A stretch of 64,000 nucleotides of DNA, from NCBI RefSeq assembly GCF_008000815.1, contig NZ_CP042806.1, positions 2,294,001 through 2,358,000 on the forward strand, given 5' to 3'. Position 1 is the stretch's first letter, and each line of letters opens with the position of its first letter. The position numbers were made by a program, and so were the translations under genes. The notes beneath the pieces are model-generated. The model saw only the letters and a program-made list of their open reading frames with translations. It did no database searches and was not told where the DNA came from. Source of the DNA: Terriglobus albidus. GTDB taxonomy: Bacteria > Acidobacteriota > Terriglobia > Terriglobales > Acidobacteriaceae. Positions 36,091 to 43,957 of this stretch are shown here, piece after piece.

Positions 36091-36654
36091 CTACGACTTC
36101 TTAGCCGGGTCCGCGGCGGTCACCTTATGACCTGTCGCTTCTTCGACGACCGAAAACTCTCCACCGTTCTGCGACATCTCGAGCTTGAACGTGTACTCGG
36201 TTTGGGATACTTGCTTGATGGTGACGCGCACACTGATCTTGGCGTCGCCCATCTTGGATTCGGCGGTCCAGTTCCACGTGTCGCCGTTCACTGTGCCTTT
36301 CGAATCGATAGCATCGCCAGTGCTGGTGAACTCATGGTAGGTGTAAACCTTCTCATTCGGATCGTATCCCATGAAGGAGACGCCTTTCTCTGGCCCCATC
36401 GGCCCGGCGCCTTCCGAGTGGCACATGACGAAGAACCCGCCCGAGTACCATTCGCACGTTTCCGTGGACGTGAACTTGCCTCCGGGCATTGGACCGAATG
36501 GTTTGGCCTCGCCCTCAACCTTCCACGTGCCGATGTTATAGTCGAGCTTCTTCACCTCAGGTCCTGGCTTCGGCGGGCCCTGAGGCGCCTGTGCTTGGAG
36601 TGATGTCGCAAGAAACATCGTGCAAACCGCGAGCAGTATAGTCATTTTCTTCAT
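36091..36654 (-). CDS. Secreted DUF1579 family protein
   Basis: ATG 36654, seven bases after AAGGAGG, gives 187 residues with a signal peptide (MKKMTILLAVCTMFLATSLQ, cleavage near AQA). The mature part has the DUF1579 features: LDYNIGTWKVEGEAKPFG, ETCEWYSGGFFVMCHSEG, KVYTYHEFTSTGDAID and DTWNWTAESKMGDAKI. It is a lipocalin-like beta barrel of unknown function, common in acidobacteria. Monocistronic. Confidence 0.85.
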   Translation of the reverse strand: MKKMTILLAVCTMFLATSLQAQAPQGPPKPGPEVKKLDYNIGTWKVEGEAKPFGPMPGGKFTSTETCEWYSGGFFVMCHSEGAGPMGPEKGVSFMGYDPNEKVYTYHEFTSTGDAIDSKGTVNGDTWNWTAESKMGDAKISVRVTIKQVSQTEYTFKLEMSQNGGEFSVVEEATGHKVTAADPAKKS

Positions 36655-36994
36655 AATCGCCTCCTTTGAATCGGCTCCGCTGCGGGTGTAGGTCACATGG
36701 AAAGTCATGTTCACGGCGCGGTGGGGCGTGCGAGGATGATACTCCCGGCCTCAAAGTTTTCAACCGAGCAATCGCTCTGACTTTGCTGTCTTGTCGTCGG
36801 CCATCGCGTCACGATCTGGCAGACAAGCAGGATGTTTAATTTTTCGTCTTTTCTTCGCCGCAAATAGCATCTCTGGTTCAGATGCGGGCTTCAATGGGCA
36901 TAGGCCGTGTTATCTATGGAACGGCTTGATCCAACACGATCCGAGCGGGCCCAACCTTCTCCTTTGAATAATTCCTGAACTGAATGGAGCTCTC
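36655..36994. other. Intergenic region without a supported gene
   Basis: About 340 bases. It contains the promoter side of the DUF1579 gene and of the broken amidohydrolase gene. No RNA gene or repeat was recognised. Confidence 0.35.
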
Positions 36995-37177
36995 GTGAAG
37001 CGAACTCTGTTGGTATTGGCTTTTGCCGCAACGTCTTTGCCGGGTCATGCTCAAAGGCAAACCGCGGACCTCGTCCTACGGCACGGAACAGTGTTGACGG
37101 TGGATGCGAAAGACAGCGTCGCCCAGGCAGTCGCCATCCGCGATGGACACCATATTGATCACGTAACCGATAACTGA
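36995..37177 (+). pseudogene. Truncated secreted amidohydrolase (N-terminal 60 residues)
   Basis: The frame has a signal peptide (MKRTLLVLAFAATSLPGHAQ) and the first strands of a YtcJ-type amidohydrolase (TADLVLRHGTVLTVDAKDSV, QAVAIRDG), then stops after DHVTDN. Intact family members have about 550 residues, so the catalytic metal-binding domain is missing. The downstream sequence is unrelated, which suggests a deletion. Confidence 0.7.
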
Positions 37178-37797
37178 AAACTTTTTGCCTGAGATGAGCC
37201 TCCCGGCGGCATGCAGAGTCTCGTGTTTGATCCCGATGCCCACCTCCCGGGGATCAACCGTGGTATGGTTTACCGAGATTTTCTAACCGGGTGTTTCGGA
37301 AAGTTCCGCTAAAACTGGAGAAGAAATGACCCAAGCTGAGTTCAACGACCAATGGGCCATTAAAGAATTACCGCCTGCAGTGCTGGGATGGAGATTCTGA
37401 AGCATTTTGCCGAAGCCCACCCAGAAATCCCCCTATACGAGCTGCGGATTTTGTCCTGGACGAACAAGGTGGATGAAGTTATGGCAGAGGAACCGCTCTG
37501 GAGGGCCTACGCTCGTCATATAGGCGACTGCTCAGACTGCAATGAGCTCTAGAGCGTGGCCTTGAGAGGCTATATCGCCAGATACTCACGCAAGGCGCTT
37601 TACGTGAAATTAAGCTTCCGCGGGCCTCGGTATGAAATTACGCCCGGTTTCGAAAACAATTTACGTTGCGGTGTCCCTTAGTGATTTACGCTCGTCGCAT
37701 TAGTAAGGCTGTCCATAAAACAACGAATTCAGCAGAGCAGATGTCGTGGATTCATCCCAGGGCTTAGCAGAGTAACAAGTGACCCCGGAGGTGCGGT
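37178..37797. other. Region with small ORFs only
   Basis: The 620 bases between the truncated amidohydrolase and the HTH gene contain only the 54-codon frame listed at 37388 and an overlapping 24-codon frame from 37326. It looks like a decay zone left by the deletion. Confidence 0.35.
37388..37552 (+). CDS. Possible small protein or decayed gene fragment
   Basis: A 54-codon frame reads MEILKHFAEAHPEIPLYELR and ends HIGDCSDCNEL. A preceding frame from ATG 37326 (MTQAEFNDQWAIKELPPAVL) overlaps it by a few codons in another phase, as if a one-base shift had split a single gene of about 75 codons. Not recognised. Confidence 0.3.
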   Translation: MEILKHFAEAHPEIPLYELRILSWTNKVDEVMAEEPLWRAYARHIGDCSDCNEL

Positions 37798-38088
37798 ATG
37801 GCCAGAGATGAAAGACTCAAGCAGCATTTAGGTAACGGAACTACCTCAACGAAGGCATTCTCCTCCCTAGACCGACATGTTCCCATCGATGCCCGTTTTG
37901 GCGCACGCCTTCGCGATCTGCGCAAAGAGCGCCAGTGGACGCAGCTATATATGGCCACCCATTTAGGCATTGACCGGAGCCACATTAGTGACGTGGAGAG
38001 AGGCCGCAAGTCGATGACGCTCTCGCTGATAGCAGTGGTAGCGCTCGGCTTTGAAATCTCCCTTTCTGAACTGCTGGACCACCTATAG
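37798..38088 (+). CDS. XRE-family transcriptional regulator
   Basis: The 96-residue protein starts after GGAGG. Residues about 35-90 are a lambda-type HTH: RFGARLRDLRKERQWTQLYM, HLGIDRSHISDVERGRKS, then SLIAVVALGFEISLSELL. No ligand domain follows. It stands alone in a region of decayed genes, and its targets are unknown. Confidence 0.8.
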   Translation: MARDERLKQHLGNGTTSTKAFSSLDRHVPIDARFGARLRDLRKERQWTQLYMATHLGIDRSHISDVERGRKSMTLSLIAVVALGFEISLSELLDHL

Positions 38089-38390
38089 ATGGGAATGGTC
38101 GTTCGACCAGCGTGAGACAGTCAAAGGTCGAACGCAGGCCAAGGGACAGCAGTGTTGATTTCCGGCGAGCAGTCTGGTTTTGTGGGAGTGCCGTTAGAGT
38201 ACATTGCCAGCCTGTGTGTGGGTCTCTAAATCATTAAGAAAACTCAGCCATGCCAAGTATTAAGTGCTACGCTCTTGGATGCCCCGATGAAGCGCGTCGC
38301 GGGCAATCAGTTGGGCCTTCGCGGGAAGAGGATTTGCTTTGTAGAGATTTGAGTTCTTGCATCCTGCCTTGTCCTCTGGGGGAGGTGAGC

Positions 38391-38591
38391 ATGGACTCCG
38401 GAACGAAATTCTTCCCAAAGTTGGTACCGGGCGGGCCGGAACAATCCATTTGTATGCGGTGCTTCCTTTCCGTGGTCCCCAAGAAGGGGCAATCACTTTC
38501 AGAGGCCGAAGAACAGCATCGATGTGATTCTGTAACAATCGTGGACTGCTACCCGCAAGAACAGCGGTCAAAGCCCCATCCCCAAAAGTAA
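38391..38591 (+). CDS. Small cysteine/histidine protein, hypothetical
   Basis: ATG 38391 has GGGGAGGTG just upstream and gives 66 residues. The core SICMRCFLSVVPKKGQSLSE followed by EEQHRCD has a C-x2-C and an H-x-C that could bind a metal. I believe similar short proteins occur in acidobacteria, but I cannot name a family. Confidence 0.45.
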   Translation: MDSGTKFFPKLVPGGPEQSICMRCFLSVVPKKGQSLSEAEEQHRCDSVTIVDCYPQEQRSKPHPQK

Positions 38592-38811
38592 AAACCTTCA
38601 ACACTTCGTTCCGCATGGAGAGCGTTACGCCACCCGCTTTTGTGGTGGTGGGGCTGTTTCCCGGCGATTCCTGTGCCAGAACACATACTCCTCAACAGGA
38701 ACTCTCCGAGGCTCAACCCGACACGAGACTGGCGGCTGCTGGGATGGCTCTTCGAGGAGAATCGTCGTCTCCGAAGAAACGCGGTTATCGGCAGAAAGCG
38801 ATGGTTGAATC

Positions 38812-39099
38812 ATGGCGCACTTGTCTTTCCATCATGGATTGCTTGGGTTTGGCGTCGCAGTGATCGTGGTCACCCGAAAGCGAACAGGCCTTCTTAGGCC
38901 GCAAATAGTACTCCATTCCGATCAGAAATTCCAACGGTTACTCTCTGAAGGAGACCTAGATCGCATCTTCACTAACCAGCCTGTCCACTTCGACGACATG
39001 GGCTATGTTCCTCACTGGTTCGAGCGTCAGGACATCGAGAGGTTGGGGAACCAGATATGTCGCGAGCGTTACAGGAGCGAGTACGAGCAGAAGAAGTAG
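38812..39099 (+). CDS. Hypothetical small protein with one membrane helix
   Basis: The 95-codon frame has a hydrophobic segment (LLGFGVAVIVVT) near the start, then a soluble acidic/basic part ending YRSEYEQKK. The phrase HFDDMGYVPHWFERQDIERL looks protein-like. No clear ribosome site, and no family recognised; it may not be expressed. Confidence 0.3.
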   Translation: MAHLSFHHGLLGFGVAVIVVTRKRTGLLRPQIVLHSDQKFQRLLSEGDLDRIFTNQPVHFDDMGYVPHWFERQDIERLGNQICRERYRSEYEQKK

Positions 39100-39149
39100 C
39101 CTCCGCCACAAAGGACAAAACCCCAGTTCTGAGCGCATTCCTGGCCAAC

Positions 39150-39512
39150 TCATTGCAGCGGCTGAGCAAACGACAGCTCGTGGCCATCTGGATCGAGCAT
39201 GTGGAAATAGCGTTCCCCCCAAGACGCGTCCCGCGGGATTTCAGGATCAAAGCCTCTCTCCTTCAGATATGTGCAGACCGCATCCACATCCGTAACGTGG
39301 AAGATCAGCCGGCCCCAGCGCGACACATTGTCACCTCGTTCGAGATTCAGGATTGCAGATTCCGAATCGTTCGCTCGCAGTGAAGAGAAACTCGCCCGTT
39401 CTCCGCCGTAAAGCAGCTGCATACCGAGCACATCTCGGTAAAACTGCACCGAAGTCTGCATGTTCGAAACCCGAAAAGTAATCGCAGAAATCTTTTCAAT
39501 CATCGGCGTCAT
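39150..39512 (-). CDS. VOC (glyoxalase/bleomycin-resistance) family protein
   Basis: The start is taken at 39512 (MTPMIEK) or the Met at 39503; either gives about 117-120 residues, one VOC module. Signature phrases are MIEKISAITFRVSNMQTSVQ, FYRDVLGMQLLYGG, RWGRLIFHVTDVDAV and FHMLDPDGHELSFAQP, with metal-ligand His/Glu positions in FHVTD and HELSF. The substrate is unknown; VOC proteins include lyases, isomerases and antibiotic-binding proteins. Confidence 0.82.
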   Translation of the reverse strand: MTPMIEKISAITFRVSNMQTSVQFYRDVLGMQLLYGGERASFSSLRANDSESAILNLERGDNVSRWGRLIFHVTDVDAVCTYLKERGFDPEIPRDASWGERYFHMLDPDGHELSFAQPLQ

Positions 39513-39626
39513 AAGCCAGCAGTGTACGTGGGATTTGCTTCCCGGAGGGCATACGGTGAAGGTTGAACCTGCTCCAGCCGCGGTTCTAGAATCCAACTGC
39601 AGCCTTTTAGACTGTGGGAGGTCTGT

Positions 39627-39797
39627 ATGCCCCACTATGAGTTCTTCTGCAACGCCTGCAAGAAAACATTCGACAGGATTCTGACCATGGCAGAGCATGA
39701 TGACGCGGAAAAGACCGTCTGCCCGCGCTGCGGTAGTCACGAGGTTGAACAGCGCTGGTCTGCCTTCTCTGCCGTCACCTCGAAGAAGAGCGCCTGA
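39627..39797 (+). CDS. FmdB-type zinc-ribbon protein
   Basis: A 56-residue protein preceded by GGAGG. It reads MPHYEFFCNACKKTFDRILT then CPRCGSHEVEQRWSAFSAVT: two C-x2-C pairs of an FmdB zinc ribbon with the usual YEF.C..C start. Proposed roles are regulatory. It lies 25 bases before the Mth938-like gene and probably shares its transcript. Confidence 0.8.
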   Translation: MPHYEFFCNACKKTFDRILTMAEHDDAEKTVCPRCGSHEVEQRWSAFSAVTSKKSA

Positions 39798-39821
39798 ACA
39801 CAGCGGCACGGGAGGCGCGGT

Positions 39822-40169
39822 ATGCACCTCGACAAATTTTCCTTCGGCACCCTCCGAATCAACGGCACCACGTACGAGCAGGATGTCGTGATCGACCGCG
39901 GAGAAGTCCGCAAACGCAAGAAGACGCCTTCCAGGAAATTCCGTGACGAGTTTGGGCATACGCCTCTGTCCATCGAAGAAAAAATACCCTGGAAATGCCA
40001 CCGGCTTGTGATCGGCACCGGGGCGTACGGCCGTTTGCCAGTTATGAAGGAAGTGAAACTCGAGGCGGAACGCCGCCACGTCGAATTAGTCATCGCACCG
40101 ACCAGTGAGGCTATCCGGCTGATAGAAAAGGAGCCCGCGGCAAACGCCATTCTCCACGTGACCTGTTAG
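39822..40169 (+). CDS. Mth938-like (MTH938/NDUFAF3 fold) protein
   Basis: The 115-residue protein matches the family length and pattern: FGTLRINGTTYEQDVVI, LVIGTGAYGRLPV and the late VELVIAPTSEAIRLI. The family includes a mitochondrial complex I assembly factor, but the bacterial role is unknown. GGAGG-like sequence precedes the ATG. Confidence 0.85.
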   Translation: MHLDKFSFGTLRINGTTYEQDVVIDRGEVRKRKKTPSRKFRDEFGHTPLSIEEKIPWKCHRLVIGTGAYGRLPVMKEVKLEAERRHVELVIAPTSEAIRLIEKEPAANAILHVTC

Positions 40170-40252
40170 GAGCTCATATCCTCGGCGGACTCGCACCTGA
40201 GGTGAGTTGATGCCCTGATAGCAGCAATAGAGATCGTTGCCCTCAAACGCGA

Positions 40253-40417
40253 TCAGGGTGAGCGTTCGGCGAGCCGTTGAGGGAAGTCTCGCCAATGCGA
40301 GACAGAGCCCAGGGCCTCATGCAGAAGGACGATCGTGCCGCGTGCATGCGGTGTGCTAAGGTGCTGGACCTCCAGCCGCTGACCGGTGACGTTGAGCAAT
40401 GCTGGCGATGCGCTCAT
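40253..40417 (-). pseudogene. Truncated alpha/beta-hydrolase gene (N-terminal part)
   Basis: The ATG at 40417 overlaps the acyl-CoA synthetase stop, an operon-like junction. The frame reads MSASPALLNVTGQRLEVQHL, then GTIVLLHEALGSVSHWRDFP, the oxyanion-hole strand of alpha/beta hydrolases, and stops after QRLAERSP. The nucleophile elbow and catalytic His are absent and the following sequence is not related, so the gene lost its remaining ~200 codons. Confidence 0.7.
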
Positions 40418-42105
40418 AGGCCGCGCGCCCATAAGACCGGTTTCTGCATCGCAATCCATTCATCCACGTGGGAGGCGTACCGCTTCTCGATCGCATTCCG
40501 CTTGAGCTTGAGGGTCGGCGTAATCAAACCGCTCGCGATGTCCCAGGGCCCATCGACGAGCGCGATGAAGGAGATCCGCTCGTGCGGGTCGAGTTCCGCA
40601 TTGATATCGGCGAGCAGTCTTTCGAGCGCCTGGCGGAGCTCGCCATTCAGCCCGCCGCTCTCGCACTGCCTACGCGCTTCCGCAGAGAGCACGGAGAGCG
40701 CAAAGGGATGTGCGCGGCCATTGCCCATGACACAGGTGGCCTCGAGGGCGGTGTGGATAGCAAAGCGCTTTTCGATCGGCGCGGGTGAAACGTATTTGCC
40801 ATTACTGGTCTTGAACTGATCCTTGATGCGGCCAATGATCTTTAGCTGGCCATCGGGAGCCATCTCTCCTTTATCGCCGGTACGAAAGAAGCCATCCTCA
40901 GTAAAGGACTCGCGCGTTGTTTCCTCATTGCGGTAGTAGCCGATCATGTTCATCGCACTGCGCATCTGGATCTCTTCGTCAGGGCCGATGCGTACCTCGA
41001 CGCCGGGCAGCGCGGGGCCGACGTATCCCATGCGGAAGTTGTCTGGTCTGGGTGCGTGGGTGATGCCCGTCTCGGTGAGGCCATAGCCTTCGACAAGCGC
41101 GAGGCCGACACTGCGAAACCAGGCGAGAACCTCGCTTGACAGCGGAGCCGCACCCGAAGCGGCGAAGCGCACGTGCTCCAGCCCGAGCTGGCGCAGGATC
41201 TGCCGCTTCACATAGCTGCTGAAGATGGGGATACGGAGCAGGCGATTGAGCCACGGTTGCGGCACTCTCTCCAGTACGCCCTGGCGGAGGTGCAGATACA
41301 GCCGAGGCACAGAGAAGAAGAGCGTAGGGCGGGCGCGCTTGAGATCGGCGAGCAAGCTCTTCTGCCCTGCGGTGAAGTAGACGGTACAACCGATATGCAG
41401 GCTGGTAGCCTCAATGGCGCCGCGCTCGGCGATATGTGCCAGCGGAAGATACGAGATGAACCGCTCATTGCTGTCCATATTGGCCAGCGAGGCGATGGTG
41501 CTTCCCATCTGCGGGAAGAGGGAGAAGCGATGCATCACACCCCTGGGGTCACCGTTGGTGCTGGAGGCGTAGATGATGGTGGCCAGCGCATCGGCCCCGC
41601 GGGTGGGTGAGTCCAAAATCGGCTCGTATTCGGTGAGGATCTTGTCCCAGCGGCGGTCACTGCCGCGGAGCACCTCAGGCGCGGCGTTGGGCATAGCGAT
41701 GCGCAGCACTCCTGCTGGAACGCCCTGCTGCATAGCCTCGATGTCGTCCACGGCGCCGAGGAAGCAGGCGCGGACATCGGCGTGCTGCAGAAGGGCGCGG
41801 ATGGACTCCGCGCGGAGCGATGGATAGAGGGGCACGGTGACCATGCCGGCCATCCATGTGCCCAGCTCGGCGATGATCCACCAGGCACTGTTGCGGGCCA
41901 GCGTAGCCACGCGTGCGCCAGGCTCCCAGTCTTGCGCGCGCAGGAAGGCTGCGATGCGGCGCGCCTCGTCCATGGTCTGCTGCCAGGTCCAGGTGCGGAT
42001 GCTGCCACCGTTCACGGGCTGGACGAGATAGACCTCCGAGGCACGAACGTGCTCCCAGTGGTAGGCCCGCCCAAGCGGGAGAAGATCATCGCCGAACTGC
42101 GCCAT
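40414..42105 (-). CDS. Long-chain acyl-CoA synthetase (AMP-forming)
   Basis: The 563-residue protein has the ANL superfamily motifs: IIYASSTNGDPRGVMH (phosphate-binding loop, slightly altered from the usual TSGTTG), YLPLAHIAERGAIEA, EGYGLTETGITHAP, RTGDKGEMAPDGQLKIIGRIKD in consecutive segments, and the C-terminal FKTSNGKYVSPAPIE. It activates fatty acids with ATP and CoA to feed the adjoining beta-oxidation enzymes. It is the distal gene of the leftward transcription group with etfA, etfB and the Fe-S oxidoreductase, 50 bases after etfA. Confidence 0.9.
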   Translation of the reverse strand: MAQFGDDLLPLGRAYHWEHVRASEVYLVQPVNGGSIRTWTWQQTMDEARRIAAFLRAQDWEPGARVATLARNSAWWIIAELGTWMAGMVTVPLYPSLRAESIRALLQHADVRACFLGAVDDIEAMQQGVPAGVLRIAMPNAAPEVLRGSDRRWDKILTEYEPILDSPTRGADALATIIYASSTNGDPRGVMHRFSLFPQMGSTIASLANMDSNERFISYLPLAHIAERGAIEATSLHIGCTVYFTAGQKSLLADLKRARPTLFFSVPRLYLHLRQGVLERVPQPWLNRLLRIPIFSSYVKRQILRQLGLEHVRFAASGAAPLSSEVLAWFRSVGLALVEGYGLTETGITHAPRPDNFRMGYVGPALPGVEVRIGPDEEIQMRSAMNMIGYYRNEETTRESFTEDGFFRTGDKGEMAPDGQLKIIGRIKDQFKTSNGKYVSPAPIEKRFAIHTALEATCVMGNGRAHPFALSVLSAEARRQCESGGLNGELRQALERLLADINAELDPHERISFIALVDGPWDIASGLITPTLKLKRNAIEKRYASHVDEWIAMQKPVLWARGL

Positions 42106-42155
42106 CCAGATGTCCTCCGATAAGTGATCTCTCCAGTGACTGGAAACAAGCGCTA

Positions 42156-43151
42156 CTATGCGCCCCTGGCTTTCTTGACTGCTTCGGTAAGCGCTGGAAC
42201 CACTTCGAAGAGATCGCCGACGATGCCGTAGTCGGCGACTTCAAAGATCGGCGCGTTCTCATCCTTGTTGATAGCGACGACGGTTTTCGATCCCTTCATA
42301 CCAACCAGATGCTGGATGGCGCCGGAGATGCCGATTGCGAGGTAGAGTTTGGGCGAGACGGTCTGGCCAGAGCTGCCGACCTGCCGCTCCATAGGCAGCC
42401 AGCCGTTGTCGCAGATGGGACGCGATGCGGCAAGTTCGCCGCCTAATGCCTGCGCCAACTCTTCAACCATAGGCAGGTTGTCCTGCTCCTTGATGCCGCG
42501 ACCGACCGAGACGATGATCGAAGCTGAGCCGAGATCGACGGTCTGGGCCGCTTCGCGGAAGGGCGGCTGGGGCTTGTTACGGATGGCGCCGGCATCGAGC
42601 TGTGGCGAGAATATCTCGACTGAGGCAGAGCCGGCCTCAAGCGAATCCGCGCGGAAGGCGCCGGCCTGCACGGAAAGGAAACATGGGGCTGAACCGGCGA
42701 CGGGGCCGTTATGGCGATAGTCGGCGTTGAGCTTGCCCTGGAAGAGCTGGCGGATGAAGACAAAAGAGTCGCCATCCTTGCGCAGGCCGACAAGGTCCGC
42801 CAGCAGCACCTGACCGAAACGCGTGGCGAGGCGCGGGGCAAAGTCGCGTACCTGATAGGTGTGAGGCAGAACGACGAAGCTGGGTTCGAGCTTCTTGATG
42901 AGCTGCTCAATCGCCAACACGTAACCGTCAGCTGTGTAATCTTTCAGGAGCGCGTGCTCAACGCGATAGCCTTTGTCCAGCTTCTTGCCGGCAAGCTCAC
43001 TGCCTAGCGGCTCGAGTTCGTGGCCTGCGATGGCAGCTGTCAGTGGCTGCCCGGCTGCTTTTGCCATCTCCTGCCCGGCGGCCAATGCCTCCCAGGACAT
43101 TCGGTTGTACGCTCCGCCGCGATGCTCTAGCAAAACCAGGACTCCGCTCAT
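42156..43151 (-). CDS. etfA: Electron transfer flavoprotein alpha subunit
   Basis: The 331-residue protein has the EtfA C-terminal FAD-binding signature: [20 protein letters not shown] preceded by [20 protein letters not shown] and [12 protein letters not shown]. The N-terminal domain is [18 protein letters not shown]. EtfAB takes electrons from acyl-CoA dehydrogenases. Its start overlaps the etfB stop by four bases. Confidence 0.95.
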   Translation of the reverse strand: MSGVLVLLEHRGGAYNRMSWEALAAGQEMAKAAGQPLTAAIAGHELEPLGSELAGKKLDKGYRVEHALLKDYTADGYVLAIEQLIKKLEPSFVVLPHTYQVRDFAPRLATRFGQVLLADLVGLRKDGDSFVFIRQLFQGKLNADYRHNGPVAGSAPCFLSVQAGAFRADSLEAGSASVEIFSPQLDAGAIRNKPQPPFREAAQTVDLGSASIIVSVGRGIKEQDNLPMVEELAQALGGELAASRPICDNGWLPMERQVGSSGQTVSPKLYLAIGISGAIQHLVGMKGSKTVVAINKDENAPIFEVADYGIVGDLFEVVPALTEAVKKARGA

Positions 43152-43957
43152 ATCACGCGCACCTCAAACTTCAATTTCTCGACCAGTTTCGCCGCAGCTT
43201 CGTTGGGTGAGCCTTCGAGCAGCTGCGTCTCCTTCTTCTTTTCCGGCAAGTAGACGCGTTCAAGCGTCACCGTAGGTGCCGCGGCCACAGGCAGATCGCT
43301 TCCGGAGACGCGGCGGACTTCCTTGGTTTTCGCTTTCTTGATGCCCATGAGCGTGGCGTAGCGCAGCTTGCTGATACCGGATTGGATGGTGAGCAGTGCG
43401 GGCAGCGGCATCTCGACGTGCTGGAACCAGCCATCTTCCAGCTCGCGCTTGACTCTCATGCTTAACCCGCTGGCCGATCCCTCGCCTGAGCCGCTTCCCA
43501 TTCCGCCCTCTACCTCCACCTGCATGATGATGGTGGCGTGCGGAATCCCGAGCAGTTCGGCCAGCACCACCCCGGTCTGACCGAGGCCCAGATCATCCGA
43601 TTGCAGCCCGGTAAGGATGAGGTCGGCCTTCTCGTCCTTGATGGCTGCGGCGAGACGGCTGGCGACGCCAAGGGTATCCAGCGAGGCCAGATCCTCGCAT
43701 TCGATGTGGATGGCGCGGTCTGCGCCTTTGGCCAGCGCCTCGCGGATGGTCTGGGAGGCGCGCTCGGGCCCGGCAAGTAGTGCGACAACTTCTCCCCCGT
43801 GCTTCTCCTTGAGTTGCAGAGCCTCTTCAAGCGCGTAGGCATCAGGCTCGTTGATCTCATAGCTGAGATCGTCCTCGTCGATCCAGCGTCCGCCGGCATT
43901 GATATGCAGGCTGGAATCGCGGACTGGCACCTGCTTGATGGCGACGATGATCTTCAT
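43148..43957 (-). CDS. etfB: Electron transfer flavoprotein beta subunit
   Basis: The 269-residue protein begins MKIIVAIKQVPVRDSSLHIN and has YEINEPDAYALEEALQLKEK, the AMP-binding DLILTGLQSDDLGLGQTGVV and a C-terminal recognition segment with LRYATLMGIKKAKTKEV. It is slightly longer than usual, with a Gly/Ser-rich insert (GGMGSGSGEGSASG) near 155. Overlaps on both sides show one operon: Fe-S oxidoreductase, etfB, etfA. Confidence 0.95.
   Translation of the reverse strand: MKIIVAIKQVPVRDSSLHINAGGRWIDEDDLSYEINEPDAYALEEALQLKEKHGGEVVALLAGPERASQTIREALAKGADRAIHIECEDLASLDTLGVASRLAAAIKDEKADLILTGLQSDDLGLGQTGVVLAELLGIPHATIIMQVEVEGGMGSGSGEGSASGLSMRVKRELEDGWFQHVEMPLPALLTIQSGISKLRYATLMGIKKAKTKEVRRVSGSDLPVAAAPTVTLERVYLPEKKKETQLLEGSPNEAAAKLVEKLKFEVRVI

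Noticed and set aside
39513-40079. Long minus-strand extension of the VOC protein (to 309 residues)
   Set aside because: It runs antisense to the FmdB and Mth938-like genes; the VOC fold needs only the last ~120 residues.
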